From NCBI RefSeq assembly GCF_030580675.1, contig NZ_JAUQUB010000003.1, positions 62,001 through 126,000 on the forward strand: DNA of 64,000 nt, in the 5' to 3' direction. The notes below the pieces were generated by a model. That model was not told the origin of the DNA, made no database searches, and saw only the letters and a list, made by a program, of their open reading frames with translations. The position numbers and the translations under genes were made by a program. Of the stretch, positions 17,350 to 24,864 are shown in pieces; the first letter of the stretch is position 1; every line of letters starts with the position of its first letter. The stretch is from Antiquaquibacter soli. Lineage in GTDB: Bacteria; Actinomycetota; Actinomycetes; Actinomycetales; Microbacteriaceae.

Positions 17350-18231
17350 CTAGCGGATGCCGCTCCTCGCGAAGCCCTGCACGAAGTAGCGCTGGAAGAC
17401 CAGGAACAGGATGACGATCGGGATGACCGAGATGAGCGCGAGCGCCATGATCGCGTTGTAGTCCGGCGTGGTCTGGCCCTTGAGGTAGAGCAAGCCGATC
17501 GGCAGGGTGAACAGGTCGGGGTCCTTGAGCGCGATGAGGGGCCACGCGAAGTCGTTCCACGTGCCCATGAGCGTGAGCAGGGTGAGCACCGCCAGCAGCG
17601 GCTTGCACAGCGGCAGCACGATCTGCACGAAGATGCGCACGTGGCCGGCGCCGTCGATGCGCGCGGCCTCGATGAGCTCGTTCGGGATGCTGATGATGAA
17701 CTGCCGCGCGAGGAAGATGCCGAACGCCGCGGCCGCCGACGGCAGGATGACCGACCAGTACGTTCCCGCAATGCCGAGGCCCGACACGAGCTTGAACTGG
17801 GCGACCATGATCACCTGCACCGGGATCATCATCGTCGAGAGCACGAGCAGGAAGATCGCGGTGTTGCCGGGGAACTTCAGCCGGGCGAACGCGTAGCCCG
17901 CGAGCATGTTCACGACGACCGTGAACGCCGTGACGAAGAGCCCGATCACGACCGAGTTCACGAACCAGTCCGCGACCGGGAAGCGGCTGAACACCGTCTC
18001 GAAGTTCTCGAGGGTGAGCGTGCTCGGCCAATAGCGCAGTTCCTGGGTGAAGAGCTCGCCGCGGGGGGAGAACGCGACGACGAGCATCCAGTACAGCGGG
18101 AAGATGACGATCGCCGACACGACGACCGCGATCGCCACGCGACCGGCGAGGGCGAGCGGATGCCCGTCCCGGCGGCCGCGGCGCCTCTTCTGTATCGGCT
18201 GGTCGAGCGCCAGCGGGGAATCGATCGCCAT
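17350..18231 (-). CDS. Carbohydrate ABC transporter permease (MalG type)
   Basis: A 293-residue inner-membrane subunit with six predicted helices and an EAARIDGAG segment, the EAA loop that docks the ATPase. The start is the ATG at 18231, placed 2 nt after the partner permease stop; a GTG 39 nt upstream lies inside that partner. With the genes at 18234 and 19175 it forms a CUT1-type sugar importer. No ATP-binding subunit is encoded here, so a shared ATPase elsewhere in the genome would be needed. Confidence 0.9.
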   Translation of the reverse strand: MAIDSPLALDQPIQKRRRGRRDGHPLALAGRVAIAVVVSAIVIFPLYWMLVVAFSPRGELFTQELRYWPSTLTLENFETVFSRFPVADWFVNSVVIGLFVTAFTVVVNMLAGYAFARLKFPGNTAIFLLVLSTMMIPVQVIMVAQFKLVSGLGIAGTYWSVILPSAAAAFGIFLARQFIISIPNELIEAARIDGAGHVRIFVQIVLPLCKPLLAVLTLLTLMGTWNDFAWPLIALKDPDLFTLPIGLLYLKGQTTPDYNAIMALALISVIPIVILFLVFQRYFVQGFARSGIR

Positions 18232-18233
18232 GC

Positions 18234-19175
18234 CTACTCCACCAGGTCCCGGGTGCGGCTCGTGCGCCACTGGATGTATGTGAATGCGAGCGTGATGACG
18301 AGCAGGACGACACCGATGGCCGCCCCGTACCCCTGCTCACGGATCTGGAACCCGTTGCGGTAGGCGTAGGTCCCGAGCACGGACGTGGAGTAGCCGGGGC
18401 CGCCGCCCGTCATCACGAATATGAGGTCGAAGGCCTGGAAGGAGGCGATGACGTTCATGATCAGCAGGAAGAACGTCGACGGCCCGACGAGCGGCACCGT
18501 GATGGAGCGGAACTGCTGCCAGCGGCTCGCGCCGTCGATGCGCGCGGCCTCGTAGAGCTCGGGCGAGATGCCCTGCAATCCCGCCAGGTAGATGATCATG
18601 TTGAACCCGATGCGCAGCCAGATCGAGGCGATGATGACCGAGAGCATCGCGGGGATGCTGCCCGACTGCCACTCGACGGCCGGCAGGCCCAGCGCGAGGA
18701 GGGTCTTATTGATGATGCCCGTCGACTGGTAGAAGATGATGACCGCGATCATGCCGGATGCCACGCCCGAGATGACCATGGGGAGCACGATGATCGTGCG
18801 GAAGACGCCGCGGCCCGGAAGCACCGAGTTGAGAAGCACGGCGAGACCGAGCCCGCCGATCATGTCGATCGGCACCGTGAAGACGGTCAACACGACGGTG
18901 TTCCACAGGCTCTGCCAGAACACCGGGTCGCCGACGAGCTTGGCGTAGTTGTCGAGGCCGACCCACTCCGGGTCGCCGAAGCCCTTCGTCTCCTGGAAGC
19001 TCAGGCCAATGGCCCAGAGGATCGGCCAGAAGAGGAACACGGCCATGAGGATGAGGTTGGGGGCGAGGAAGCCGTAGCCGACCGCCGCCTCCCTCAGCCG
19101 GGAGGTGATGCGAGGCGCGCCCGGCCGGGGCGAGGTGCGAACCCCGCCCCGGCCGGTCGCCGTCGTGCTGGTCAC
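18234..19175 (-). CDS. Carbohydrate ABC transporter permease (MalF type)
   Basis: A 313-residue membrane subunit. A charged cytoplasmic N-terminus of about 30 residues leads into six helices, with the EAA-loop segment YEAARIDGASRWQQF near residue 215 and the MTGGGPGYST motif typical of CUT1 permeases. The GTG start at 19175 overlaps the stop of the binding-protein gene by 1 nt. It pairs with the 17350-18231 permease. Confidence 0.9.
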   Translation of the reverse strand: MTSTTATGRGGVRTSPRPGAPRITSRLREAAVGYGFLAPNLILMAVFLFWPILWAIGLSFQETKGFGDPEWVGLDNYAKLVGDPVFWQSLWNTVVLTVFTVPIDMIGGLGLAVLLNSVLPGRGVFRTIIVLPMVISGVASGMIAVIIFYQSTGIINKTLLALGLPAVEWQSGSIPAMLSVIIASIWLRIGFNMIIYLAGLQGISPELYEAARIDGASRWQQFRSITVPLVGPSTFFLLIMNVIASFQAFDLIFVMTGGGPGYSTSVLGTYAYRNGFQIREQGYGAAIGVVLLVITLAFTYIQWRTSRTRDLVE

Positions 19176-20476
19176 TACTGGGTGATCTCCGTGATGCCGG
19201 CCGAGATGTTGGCCAGCGTGTCGGCGGTGGACTGACCGCCGACGAAGGCGAGCTCGAGCTGGTCCTGCAGGACCACGGCGATCTCGGCCATGTACGGGGA
19301 GGTGAGCTGCTTGACGTCGCTCGGCTCGATCGTCGTCGCCTGCTGCACGAAGATCGGCATCAGGTCGGGACGGGTCGTGTAGGCGATGTCCTTGTCGGCG
19401 AGCGAGAGCAGCGTCGGCAGCTCCATGGTCTGGGCGCAGAACGTCTCCATCGAGTCCTCCTGCACCATGAACTTCAGGAACTTGGCGGCGAGGTCGGGGC
19501 TGTCGGTGCCGGCCGTCGCGACGAGGGCGTTGCCGCCGAGGTCGGTCGCGCCGCGCTCGTCGACCGGCATGAACGTCGCGGTCCACTCGAACTCGTTGAA
19601 GTACTCCATGTCGGGAACGAGGAACGAGCCCACGAACGCCATGGCGGCGGTCTGCTCGGCGAACACCGAGTCGGCGTAGCCGGAGGACTTCACCGAGCTC
19701 GTCGGCGGCACCCAGTTCTTCTCGAAGAAGCTCTTCGTGAAGTCGAGGGCCTTCTCGCCGGCGGCGGAGTCGATCGCGGGCGTCACGCCGTCCTCCTCGA
19801 GGAGCGCGCCGTCGGCCTCGAACAGCCAGCTGAGCCAGCGCGGCGTGCCGCCGAGCTGCCAGTTGTAGACGAACGGGTACTGCTCCGCCGGCAGGGATGC
19901 CCGGAGCTTCTCCGCCACGTCGGCGAACTCGTCCCACGTCCAGGCGTCCTCGAGGGTCGTCGGGATGTCGGTGATGCCGGCCGCCTCGAGGAGGGCGGTG
20001 TTGAGCAGGAGGGCCGAGACATCCGTCTGGTGGGGCACTCCGTACTGTGCGCCGTCATAGGAGACGGCCTCCCACAGGGCGGGCACGAACGCGTCGGCCT
20101 CCTCCTGCGTGAAGTAGTCGGTGATGTCGAGCAGCTGCTCCTGGCTCGAGTAGACGCCGAGGTTGCCGTAGTCGACACGGAAGATGTCGGGGGCGTCGCC
20201 GGAGGCGAGCTGCGCGTCGATGTTGCTGAACATCTGGTCGTAGGGAACCACGTTCAGGTCGATGGTCACCCCCTCATTCTCGTCCTCGAACTGGGCGATG
20301 AGCTGCTCGAACGCGGCCTGCTCGGTCTCGCTCGCCCAGGTGGTGAAGGTCAGGGTCTGGGGCTCGCCCTCGCCGGAGTTGCCGCCGCCGCCGCCGAAGC
20401 CGGCACAGCTGGACAGGAGGAGCCCGCCCGCAGCGAGGACGCTGGCGGTGCCCAGGAGCTTTTTGCTGTGGTGCAC
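19175..20476 (-). CDS. Sugar ABC transporter substrate-binding lipoprotein
   Basis: A 433-residue extracellular solute-binding protein of family 1. The signal peptide ends with a lipobox (LLSSC, Cys 24) followed by a Gly/Ser-rich linker, so the mature protein is membrane-anchored outside the cell. It captures the oligosaccharide or uronide for the two permeases downstream. GTG start with GAAGGGA 5 nt upstream. It is the first gene of the minus-strand transporter-regulator-aldolase operon. Confidence 0.92.
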   Translation of the reverse strand: MHHSKKLLGTASVLAAGGLLLSSCAGFGGGGGNSGEGEPQTLTFTTWASETEQAAFEQLIAQFEDENEGVTIDLNVVPYDQMFSNIDAQLASGDAPDIFRVDYGNLGVYSSQEQLLDITDYFTQEEADAFVPALWEAVSYDGAQYGVPHQTDVSALLLNTALLEAAGITDIPTTLEDAWTWDEFADVAEKLRASLPAEQYPFVYNWQLGGTPRWLSWLFEADGALLEEDGVTPAIDSAAGEKALDFTKSFFEKNWVPPTSSVKSSGYADSVFAEQTAAMAFVGSFLVPDMEYFNEFEWTATFMPVDERGATDLGGNALVATAGTDSPDLAAKFLKFMVQEDSMETFCAQTMELPTLLSLADKDIAYTTRPDLMPIFVQQATTIEPSDVKQLTSPYMAEIAVVLQDQLELAFVGGQSTADTLANISAGITEITQ

Positions 20477-20545
20477 GTTGTTCCCTTCGAGAGATCAGTC
20501 GACCCGCCGCGGAAGAGGTGCCGCGTCGCGCCCGTGGTTCTCGGA

Positions 20546-20575
20546 AGTATGACTGACCGGCGACGAAATAGTCAA
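20546..20575 (-). promoter_or_regulatory. Sigma-70-type promoter of the ABC/catabolic operon
   Basis: On the minus strand TTGACT (20570-20575) and CATACT (20546-20551) are spaced by 18 nt, about 70 nt before the binding-protein start. The 10-bp repeat array begins 12 bp upstream of the -35. Confidence 0.55.
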
Positions 20576-20587
20576 TAACTTCCAAAC

Positions 20588-20617
20588 TCTGCGCGTTTCT
20601 GATTGAATCTGCTCATA
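20588..20617. promoter_or_regulatory. Three tandem 10-bp direct repeats, likely DeoR operator
   Basis: The units TCTGCGCGTT, TCTGATTGAA and TCTGCTCATA are head to tail at 10-bp pitch on the plus strand. The same ATCTGCTCAT core occurs in the array at 13123-13152. It is positioned between the divergent ABC operon and SIS gene, so one regulator could control both. Confidence 0.6.
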
Positions 20618-20672
20618 TCGCTGCGTCCGGCAGTCGGACGAGCGATGCCTGCAACAACGTGAGGACGTGCCG

Positions 20673-21578
20673 ATGACCGACACAGCCGCGCTCCCGGGCG
20701 CGATCACCACCGCCGAGCTGACCAGCCAGCCCGAGATGTGGCGACAGGCGCTCAGCCTGCCCTCCGACGTGCTCGGGCTGCTCCCCCAGGCGGGCGAGAA
20801 GGTGCTCGTCGTCGGCTGCGGAACCTCGTACTACATCGGCGACTCCTACGCCTACCTCCGCAACGACGCGGGAGTCGGCCGCACCCGCGCCGCCATCCCC
20901 ACCGAGCTGAACTGGGTCGACGACGACGAGCACATCGTCGTCATCTCGCGCTCCGGCACGACCGCCGACGTCATCGACATCGTCGAGCGCTACCAGTCGA
21001 CCCACCGCATCACCGCGATCATCGGCGATCTCGACACGCCGCTCGGCGAGCTCGTGCCCCGCCGGGTCCACCTCGGGTTCGCGGACGAGAAGTCCATCGT
21101 GCAGACGCGGTTCGCGAGCACCGTGCTCACGACGCTGCGGGCATCCATCGGCGCAGTCCCCGACTCGCTCGTCGACGACGCCGTCGCCGCCCTCGCGGCG
21201 GACCTGCCCATGGATCCCGCCGACGTGCGCCACGTCGTGTTCCTCGGCCACCGCTGGACCTCGGGCATCGCCCAGGAGGCCGCCCTCAAGATCCGCGAGT
21301 CGGCCGGATTCTGGACCGAGGCCTACCCGGTGTGGGAGTACCAGCACGGCCCCATCTCGTGCGCGGGCCCCGGCTCCCTCGTGTGGGTTCTCGGCGAGGT
21401 CCCCGACTCGGTCGCCGCCGACGTGCTCGAGACCGGAGCGACGCTGCACGGCGCCACCCTCGACCCGCAGGCGAGCCTCGTCATGGCGCACCGACTCGCC
21501 GTGGCGCTCGCGGCGTTGCGCGGTCGCAACCCGGATACTCCCCCCTTCCTGAACCGCTCGGTCCTCTCCGTCGACTGA
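20673..21578 (+). CDS. SIS domain sugar-phosphate isomerase/deaminase-like protein
   Basis: A 301-residue protein with two SIS modules. VVGCGTSYYIGDS and VISRSGTTADV form the phosphosugar site; ALKIRESAGFWTEAYPVWEYQHGP resembles the AgaS/GlmS isomerase region. It may deaminate or isomerise an amino-sugar phosphate. ATG 20673 is chosen because GAGGA lies 7 nt before it; GTG 20667 is an alternative. It is the first gene of a three-gene plus-strand operon divergent from the ABC operon. Confidence 0.85.
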   Translation: MTDTAALPGAITTAELTSQPEMWRQALSLPSDVLGLLPQAGEKVLVVGCGTSYYIGDSYAYLRNDAGVGRTRAAIPTELNWVDDDEHIVVISRSGTTADVIDIVERYQSTHRITAIIGDLDTPLGELVPRRVHLGFADEKSIVQTRFASTVLTTLRASIGAVPDSLVDDAVAALAADLPMDPADVRHVVFLGHRWTSGIAQEAALKIRESAGFWTEAYPVWEYQHGPISCAGPGSLVWVLGEVPDSVAADVLETGATLHGATLDPQASLVMAHRLAVALAALRGRNPDTPPFLNRSVLSVD

Positions 21579-21913
21579 TGCCGGTCGTCCAGGTCTTCGC
21601 CCCCGAGGCCGGCGACGTCGCCGCCCTGCTCGCCGAGCTCGCCGACGGCGTCGCTCACGCGTTAGGCCTCGGGGGCGGGGATGTCATCGCGACGTTCGTG
21701 CCCGTCTCCGCGACCGTCGCGTCGGGTGGGGGCCCGGGTGCCGGCTCGGACTCGTGGCCGATCGTCGCGTTCCACGGGTCGCGACGCGGAGGCGACCTCG
21801 AGGCGGGGGCAGTGGCGGCAGCCGAGGCGGCGGTGCGCTCGTGGGCACGAGAGGCGGGCATCCCGACCGGCGGGGTCTGGACCGAGTGGGTCGAGCCCGG
21901 GCTCGGGGCCTAG
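21578..21913 (+). CDS. Small tautomerase-like protein
   Basis: A 111-residue protein that begins Met-Pro-Val-Val, as tautomerase superfamily enzymes do (the N-terminal Pro is catalytic after Met removal), and has a strand-helix-strand pattern with an IATFVPVS segment near residue 38. It overlaps the SIS gene stop by 1 nt, so it is translationally coupled. Assignment to the superfamily rests on these features only; it is longer than the 60-residue 4-oxalocrotonate tautomerases. Confidence 0.55.
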   Translation: MPVVQVFAPEAGDVAALLAELADGVAHALGLGGGDVIATFVPVSATVASGGGPGAGSDSWPIVAFHGSRRGGDLEAGAVAAAEAAVRSWAREAGIPTGGVWTEWVEPGLGA

Positions 21914-21916
21914 AGT
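21911..21916 (+). promoter_or_regulatory. -10 element, internal promoter of PfkB gene
   Basis: TAGAGT ends 7 nt before ATG 21924 and overlaps the previous stop codon. Confidence 0.45.
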
Positions 21917-21923
21917 GGCGGCC

Positions 21924-22862
21924 ATGGGTCGGCTTCTCGTGGTGGGAGAACTGTGCGTCGACCTCATCGTCGAGCTCGACGGGCCCATCGACTTCGGGCA
22001 GGCCGAGCGGATCGTTCCCTCGACGACTCTCGCGATGGGGAGCTCCTCGGCGATCACGGCGTGCGGTGCCGCGCGCCTCGGCGTGCCCACGTCGCTCGTC
22101 TCCGTGCGCGGCGACGACGTCTTCGGCCGCTTCCTCGCGAGCGAGCTCGATCGGCTCGGCGTGGAGCAGAGCCAGGTGCGCGTGGATGCCTCCACCCCCA
22201 CCGGCTCGTCCACGCACCTCACCCGCCCCGACGGCGACCGCGCCATCCTCACCGCGATGGGGTCGATCGGGGCCGTCAGGGCCGAGGACGTGGACCTCGC
22301 GGGCGCCGCTCGGATTCACGTCGGGAGCTACTTCCTGCAGCACGCGCTGTGGCCGGGACTGCCCGGTCTCTTCGCCGAGGCCCGCGCTCGCGGCATCCCC
22401 ACCTCGCTCGACCCGAACTTCGACCCCGCCGAGACGTGGGACTCCGGGCTTCTGCCGCTCCTCGAGCACGTCGATGTGCTGTTCTGCAACGAGCAGGAGG
22501 CGACGGGCATCACGGGGGAGGAATCGCTCGATGCCGCCATCGACGCGCTGCTGGCCGCGATGCCGGCGGATGCGCGGGTGATCGCGAAGCGCGGGGCCGA
22601 GGGCGCGGTGCTCGCGAGCGGGGATGCCCGCACGCTCGCCACCGCGCCGGCGCTCGAGTGGCCTCTCGTCGACACGGTCGGTGCGGGTGACAGCCTCGCC
22701 GCGGGATACCTCGCGGCGATACTCCGCGGCCTCCCACCGACGGAGGCGCTGCGCTGGGGCGTCGCGGCCGGGACGCTCTCGACTCGCGCGGCGGGTGGCA
22801 CCGGACAGCAAGCGACGGCCGAGGAGGCCGAGCGATTCGCTCGGCTCTCGACCGTCGCCTGA
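21924..22862 (+). CDS. PfkB/ribokinase family carbohydrate kinase
   Basis: A 312-residue kinase: VVGELCVDLIVELDGP at the N-terminus, a GSSSAITACGAARLG region for sugar binding, DPNFDPAETW, and VDTVGAGDSLAAGYLA with the catalytic Asp. It is closer to the ribokinase/2-keto-3-deoxygluconate kinase branch than to the FruK-like kinase at 7803. A ketodeoxy sugar-acid kinase would fit the dehydratase in this cluster. A TAGAGT box may allow independent leaderless expression. Confidence 0.85.
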   Translation: MGRLLVVGELCVDLIVELDGPIDFGQAERIVPSTTLAMGSSSAITACGAARLGVPTSLVSVRGDDVFGRFLASELDRLGVEQSQVRVDASTPTGSSTHLTRPDGDRAILTAMGSIGAVRAEDVDLAGAARIHVGSYFLQHALWPGLPGLFAEARARGIPTSLDPNFDPAETWDSGLLPLLEHVDVLFCNEQEATGITGEESLDAAIDALLAAMPADARVIAKRGAEGAVLASGDARTLATAPALEWPLVDTVGAGDSLAAGYLAAILRGLPPTEALRWGVAAGTLSTRAAGGTGQQATAEEAERFARLSTVA

Positions 22863-23204
22863 CCTCGAGGGCACCACCCCGATCGAGGCCCTTGCAGCCC
22901 TTCGCAGGCTCGCGGTGGATCACCGCGCTTGGAGGACCCTCGCGCCACCCGGGCTCGGTGTCGTCTTCCACGTCCGCAACGGGAACTCTGCATTCTTGCC
23001 GGACCACGTTCTGGGGGGACGAACCGACTGCAGTGAACCCTCGTCTGGACGACGTGAGCTTCGGGCGGCGCGAGGGAGCTTGCGCCGAGGGGATCCGGCT
23101 CCGATGTCGCGCCACCCGGCGGTTCCATCAGGGCCTTCTGCCCCTCTTCTGATTAGTGAGAGGGGCGTCGGCCCGAGTCATGACGCGAGCGTGGAAAAAA
23201 AGTC
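22863..23204. other. 342-nt gap without a supported gene
   Basis: It lies between the convergent PfkB and chorismate mutase genes. Composition is less biased than in the neighbouring genes, with an A-rich run (seven A) near 23195. Open frames on both strands are continuations of the antisense of PfkB or lack family-like sequence and ribosome sites. I see no tRNA, terminator hairpin or repeat of the 58-bp family here. Confidence 0.4.
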
Positions 23205-23519
23205 CTACGAGTTGTCGGCGACCGGAACGGCGCCCGTGGCGAGGGACTCGTGATGGTGGATGACCTCGGCCACGATGAAGTTCAGGAACTTCTCCGCGAA
23301 CGCGGGGTCGAGGTGCGACTCCTCCGCGAGCGCCCGCAATCGCGCGACCTGAACGGCCTCGCGATCGGGGTCCGAGGCGGGCAGCCCCGTACGGGCCTTG
23401 AGCACGCCGACCTGCTGGGTGAACTTGAAGCGCTCGGCGAGCAGGTGCACGAGCGCGGCGTCGATGTTGTCGATGCTCTGGCGCAGGGCCAGGAGCTCCG
23501 CGGGCGTGGTCTCGCTCAT
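23205..23519 (-). CDS. Chorismate mutase (AroQ type)
   Basis: A 104-residue all-helical AroQ-fold enzyme that converts chorismate to prephenate for Phe and Tyr synthesis. The family pattern is visible: LRQSIDNIDAALVHLLAERFKFTQQVGVLKA with the active-site Arg and Lys, then DPDREAVQVARL and the C-terminal EKFLNFIVAEVIHHHE. No signal peptide, so cytosolic. ATG start with TAGATT 6 nt upstream. The gene stands alone. Confidence 0.9.
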   Translation of the reverse strand: MSETTPAELLALRQSIDNIDAALVHLLAERFKFTQQVGVLKARTGLPASDPDREAVQVARLRALAEESHLDPAFAEKFLNFIVAEVIHHHESLATGAVPVADNS

Positions 23520-23525
23520 GCCCCC

Positions 23526-23531
23526 AATCTA
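23526..23531 (-). promoter_or_regulatory. -10 element, chorismate mutase gene
   Basis: TAGATT (minus strand), 6 nt before ATG 23519; only 29 nt separate this gene from the divergent MFS gene. Confidence 0.5.
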
Positions 23532-23548
23532 CCTGCGAAGCTGGGGTC

Positions 23549-24769
23549 ATGAGGCGCTCCGCGGTCCTGTACTTCGCCGCCGATTTCGCCTCGCTCCTCG
23601 GCAACTCGGCCATCGGCCTCGTGCTGCCGTGGCTCGTTCTGGTGCGCACGGGCGACCCCGCGGCCGCGGGGCTCGTGGCCGCAGCATCCGCCGCTCCCGG
23701 CTTCGTCGCGGCGATCGTCGGCGGCGCCCTCATCGACCGGCTCGGGAGACGGCGCGTGACGATCCTCGCCGACGTCGGGAGCGCCGTCGCGGTGGCGCTG
23801 CTGCCCGTCGTGGATGCGACGCTCGGCCTCTCCGTGGCGTGGTTCGTGGGCCTGGGCATCCTGGGCGCTCTGTTCGATGTGCCGGGCATGACCGCGCGCG
23901 ACGCGCTGCTCCCCGACGTCGCGCGCGCCTCGGGCCTGCCGATCGACCGGGTGTCGGGCATCCGGGAGTCGCTGTTCGGGGCGTCGTTCCTCGCCGGGCC
24001 GCTGCTCGCGGGAGCCGGGCTCGCCGTGCTGCCCGCGCCTACCGTGCTGTGGCTGACGGCCGGATGCTCCGCTCTCGCCGCGCTCCTGACGCTCGCTCTC
24101 CCCCGCACCGTCGGGGCGACCCCCGCCGAGCGACCGAAGCAGGCGGGCTGGGCCGCCCTGCGAGAGGGACTCGGCACCCTGCGCGGCAGCCCCGTCGCAC
24201 TGGCGACGACGCTCCTCGCGGTCGGCTCGGTGCTCGCGATCAGCCCGCTGCAGGGGGTCGTGCTCCCGGTGCTGTTCGAGGCGATCGATGCTCCGGGGCT
24301 GCTCGGCCTCACCCTCGCGACGTTCGCGGTCGGACTCATCGGCGGGTCGCTCGGCTACGGCCCTCTCGCAGGGCGGATCGGTCGGCGGCGGGTGCTCGTG
24401 ACGGCTCTCACGGTGTCGCTCGTCGGGGTGGCGGCGTTCGCGGTCGCGCCGATCCCCGCCGTCGCTTTCGGCGCGGCGGTGTGCGTCGGCTTCGGCTTCG
24501 GGGTGCTCAACCCGATGTTCCCGGTGCTCGTGGCGGAGCGCATCCCGGAGTCCGCCCGCGGTCGCGTGCTGGGCCTGCAGAACGCCGGCTACCTCGCGGC
24601 GTTCCCCCTGGGCGTGCTGCTTGCCGGGCTCGTCGTGAGCTGGGGCGGGGTGCAGGCCGGGGCGGTGGCGACGGCGGCGGTGTGGGCGGTCATCGTGGTG
24701 CTCGCCCTGCGGGCGCGCGGGCTGCGCGACCTCGAGCCGGTGCCGGCGCCGGCCCCTCCCACCTCCTAA
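23549..24769 (+). CDS. MFS transporter
   Basis: A 406-residue membrane protein with about twelve helices in two halves. The loop after helix 2 carries GGALIDRLGRRRV, the MFS loop 2-3 signature, and the equivalent loop in the second half reads GPLAGRIGRRRV. Relatives export small molecules or drugs; no substrate can be assigned. ATG start 29 nt from the divergent chorismate mutase. Its TAA stop is the first base block of a 75-bp palindrome. Confidence 0.85.
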   Translation: MRRSAVLYFAADFASLLGNSAIGLVLPWLVLVRTGDPAAAGLVAAASAAPGFVAAIVGGALIDRLGRRRVTILADVGSAVAVALLPVVDATLGLSVAWFVGLGILGALFDVPGMTARDALLPDVARASGLPIDRVSGIRESLFGASFLAGPLLAGAGLAVLPAPTVLWLTAGCSALAALLTLALPRTVGATPAERPKQAGWAALREGLGTLRGSPVALATTLLAVGSVLAISPLQGVVLPVLFEAIDAPGLLGLTLATFAVGLIGGSLGYGPLAGRIGRRRVLVTALTVSLVGVAAFAVAPIPAVAFGAAVCVGFGFGVLNPMFPVLVAERIPESARGRVLGLQNAGYLAAFPLGVLLAGLVVSWGGVQAGAVATAAVWAVIVVLALRARGLRDLEPVPAPAPPTS

Positions 24770-24843
24770 CCCTGTTTCTCAGGAATATCCGGGTACCGAG
24801 TGCACTATCCACTCGGCGGCGGCATATTCCTGAGAAACAGGGT
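24769..24843. repeat. 75-bp nested palindrome between convergent genes
   Basis: The outer arms 24769-24788 and 24824-24843 are perfect 20-nt complements (left begins ACCCTGTTTC, right ends GAAACAGGGT). The inner arms CCGAGTG (24796-24802) and CACTCGG (24810-24816) are also perfect, around a 7-nt loop, with 7-nt unpaired spacers on each side. It overlaps the MFS stop codon. It could be a bidirectional terminator or a dispersed palindromic element; the long AT-rich outer stem is unlike the surrounding coding DNA. Confidence 0.85.
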
Positions 24844-24864
24844 GGGCGGGATGCTCAGCCACGC

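Noticed and set aside
16426-18363. 645-codon plus-strand frame opposite dehydrogenase and permease
   Set aside because: Arg/His-rich shadow of the minus-strand operon.
23020-23150. Possible tRNA-like or small ORF in the gap after the PfkB kinase
   Set aside because: No cloverleaf arms or T-loop sequence could be folded by eye; frames lack starts with ribosome sites.
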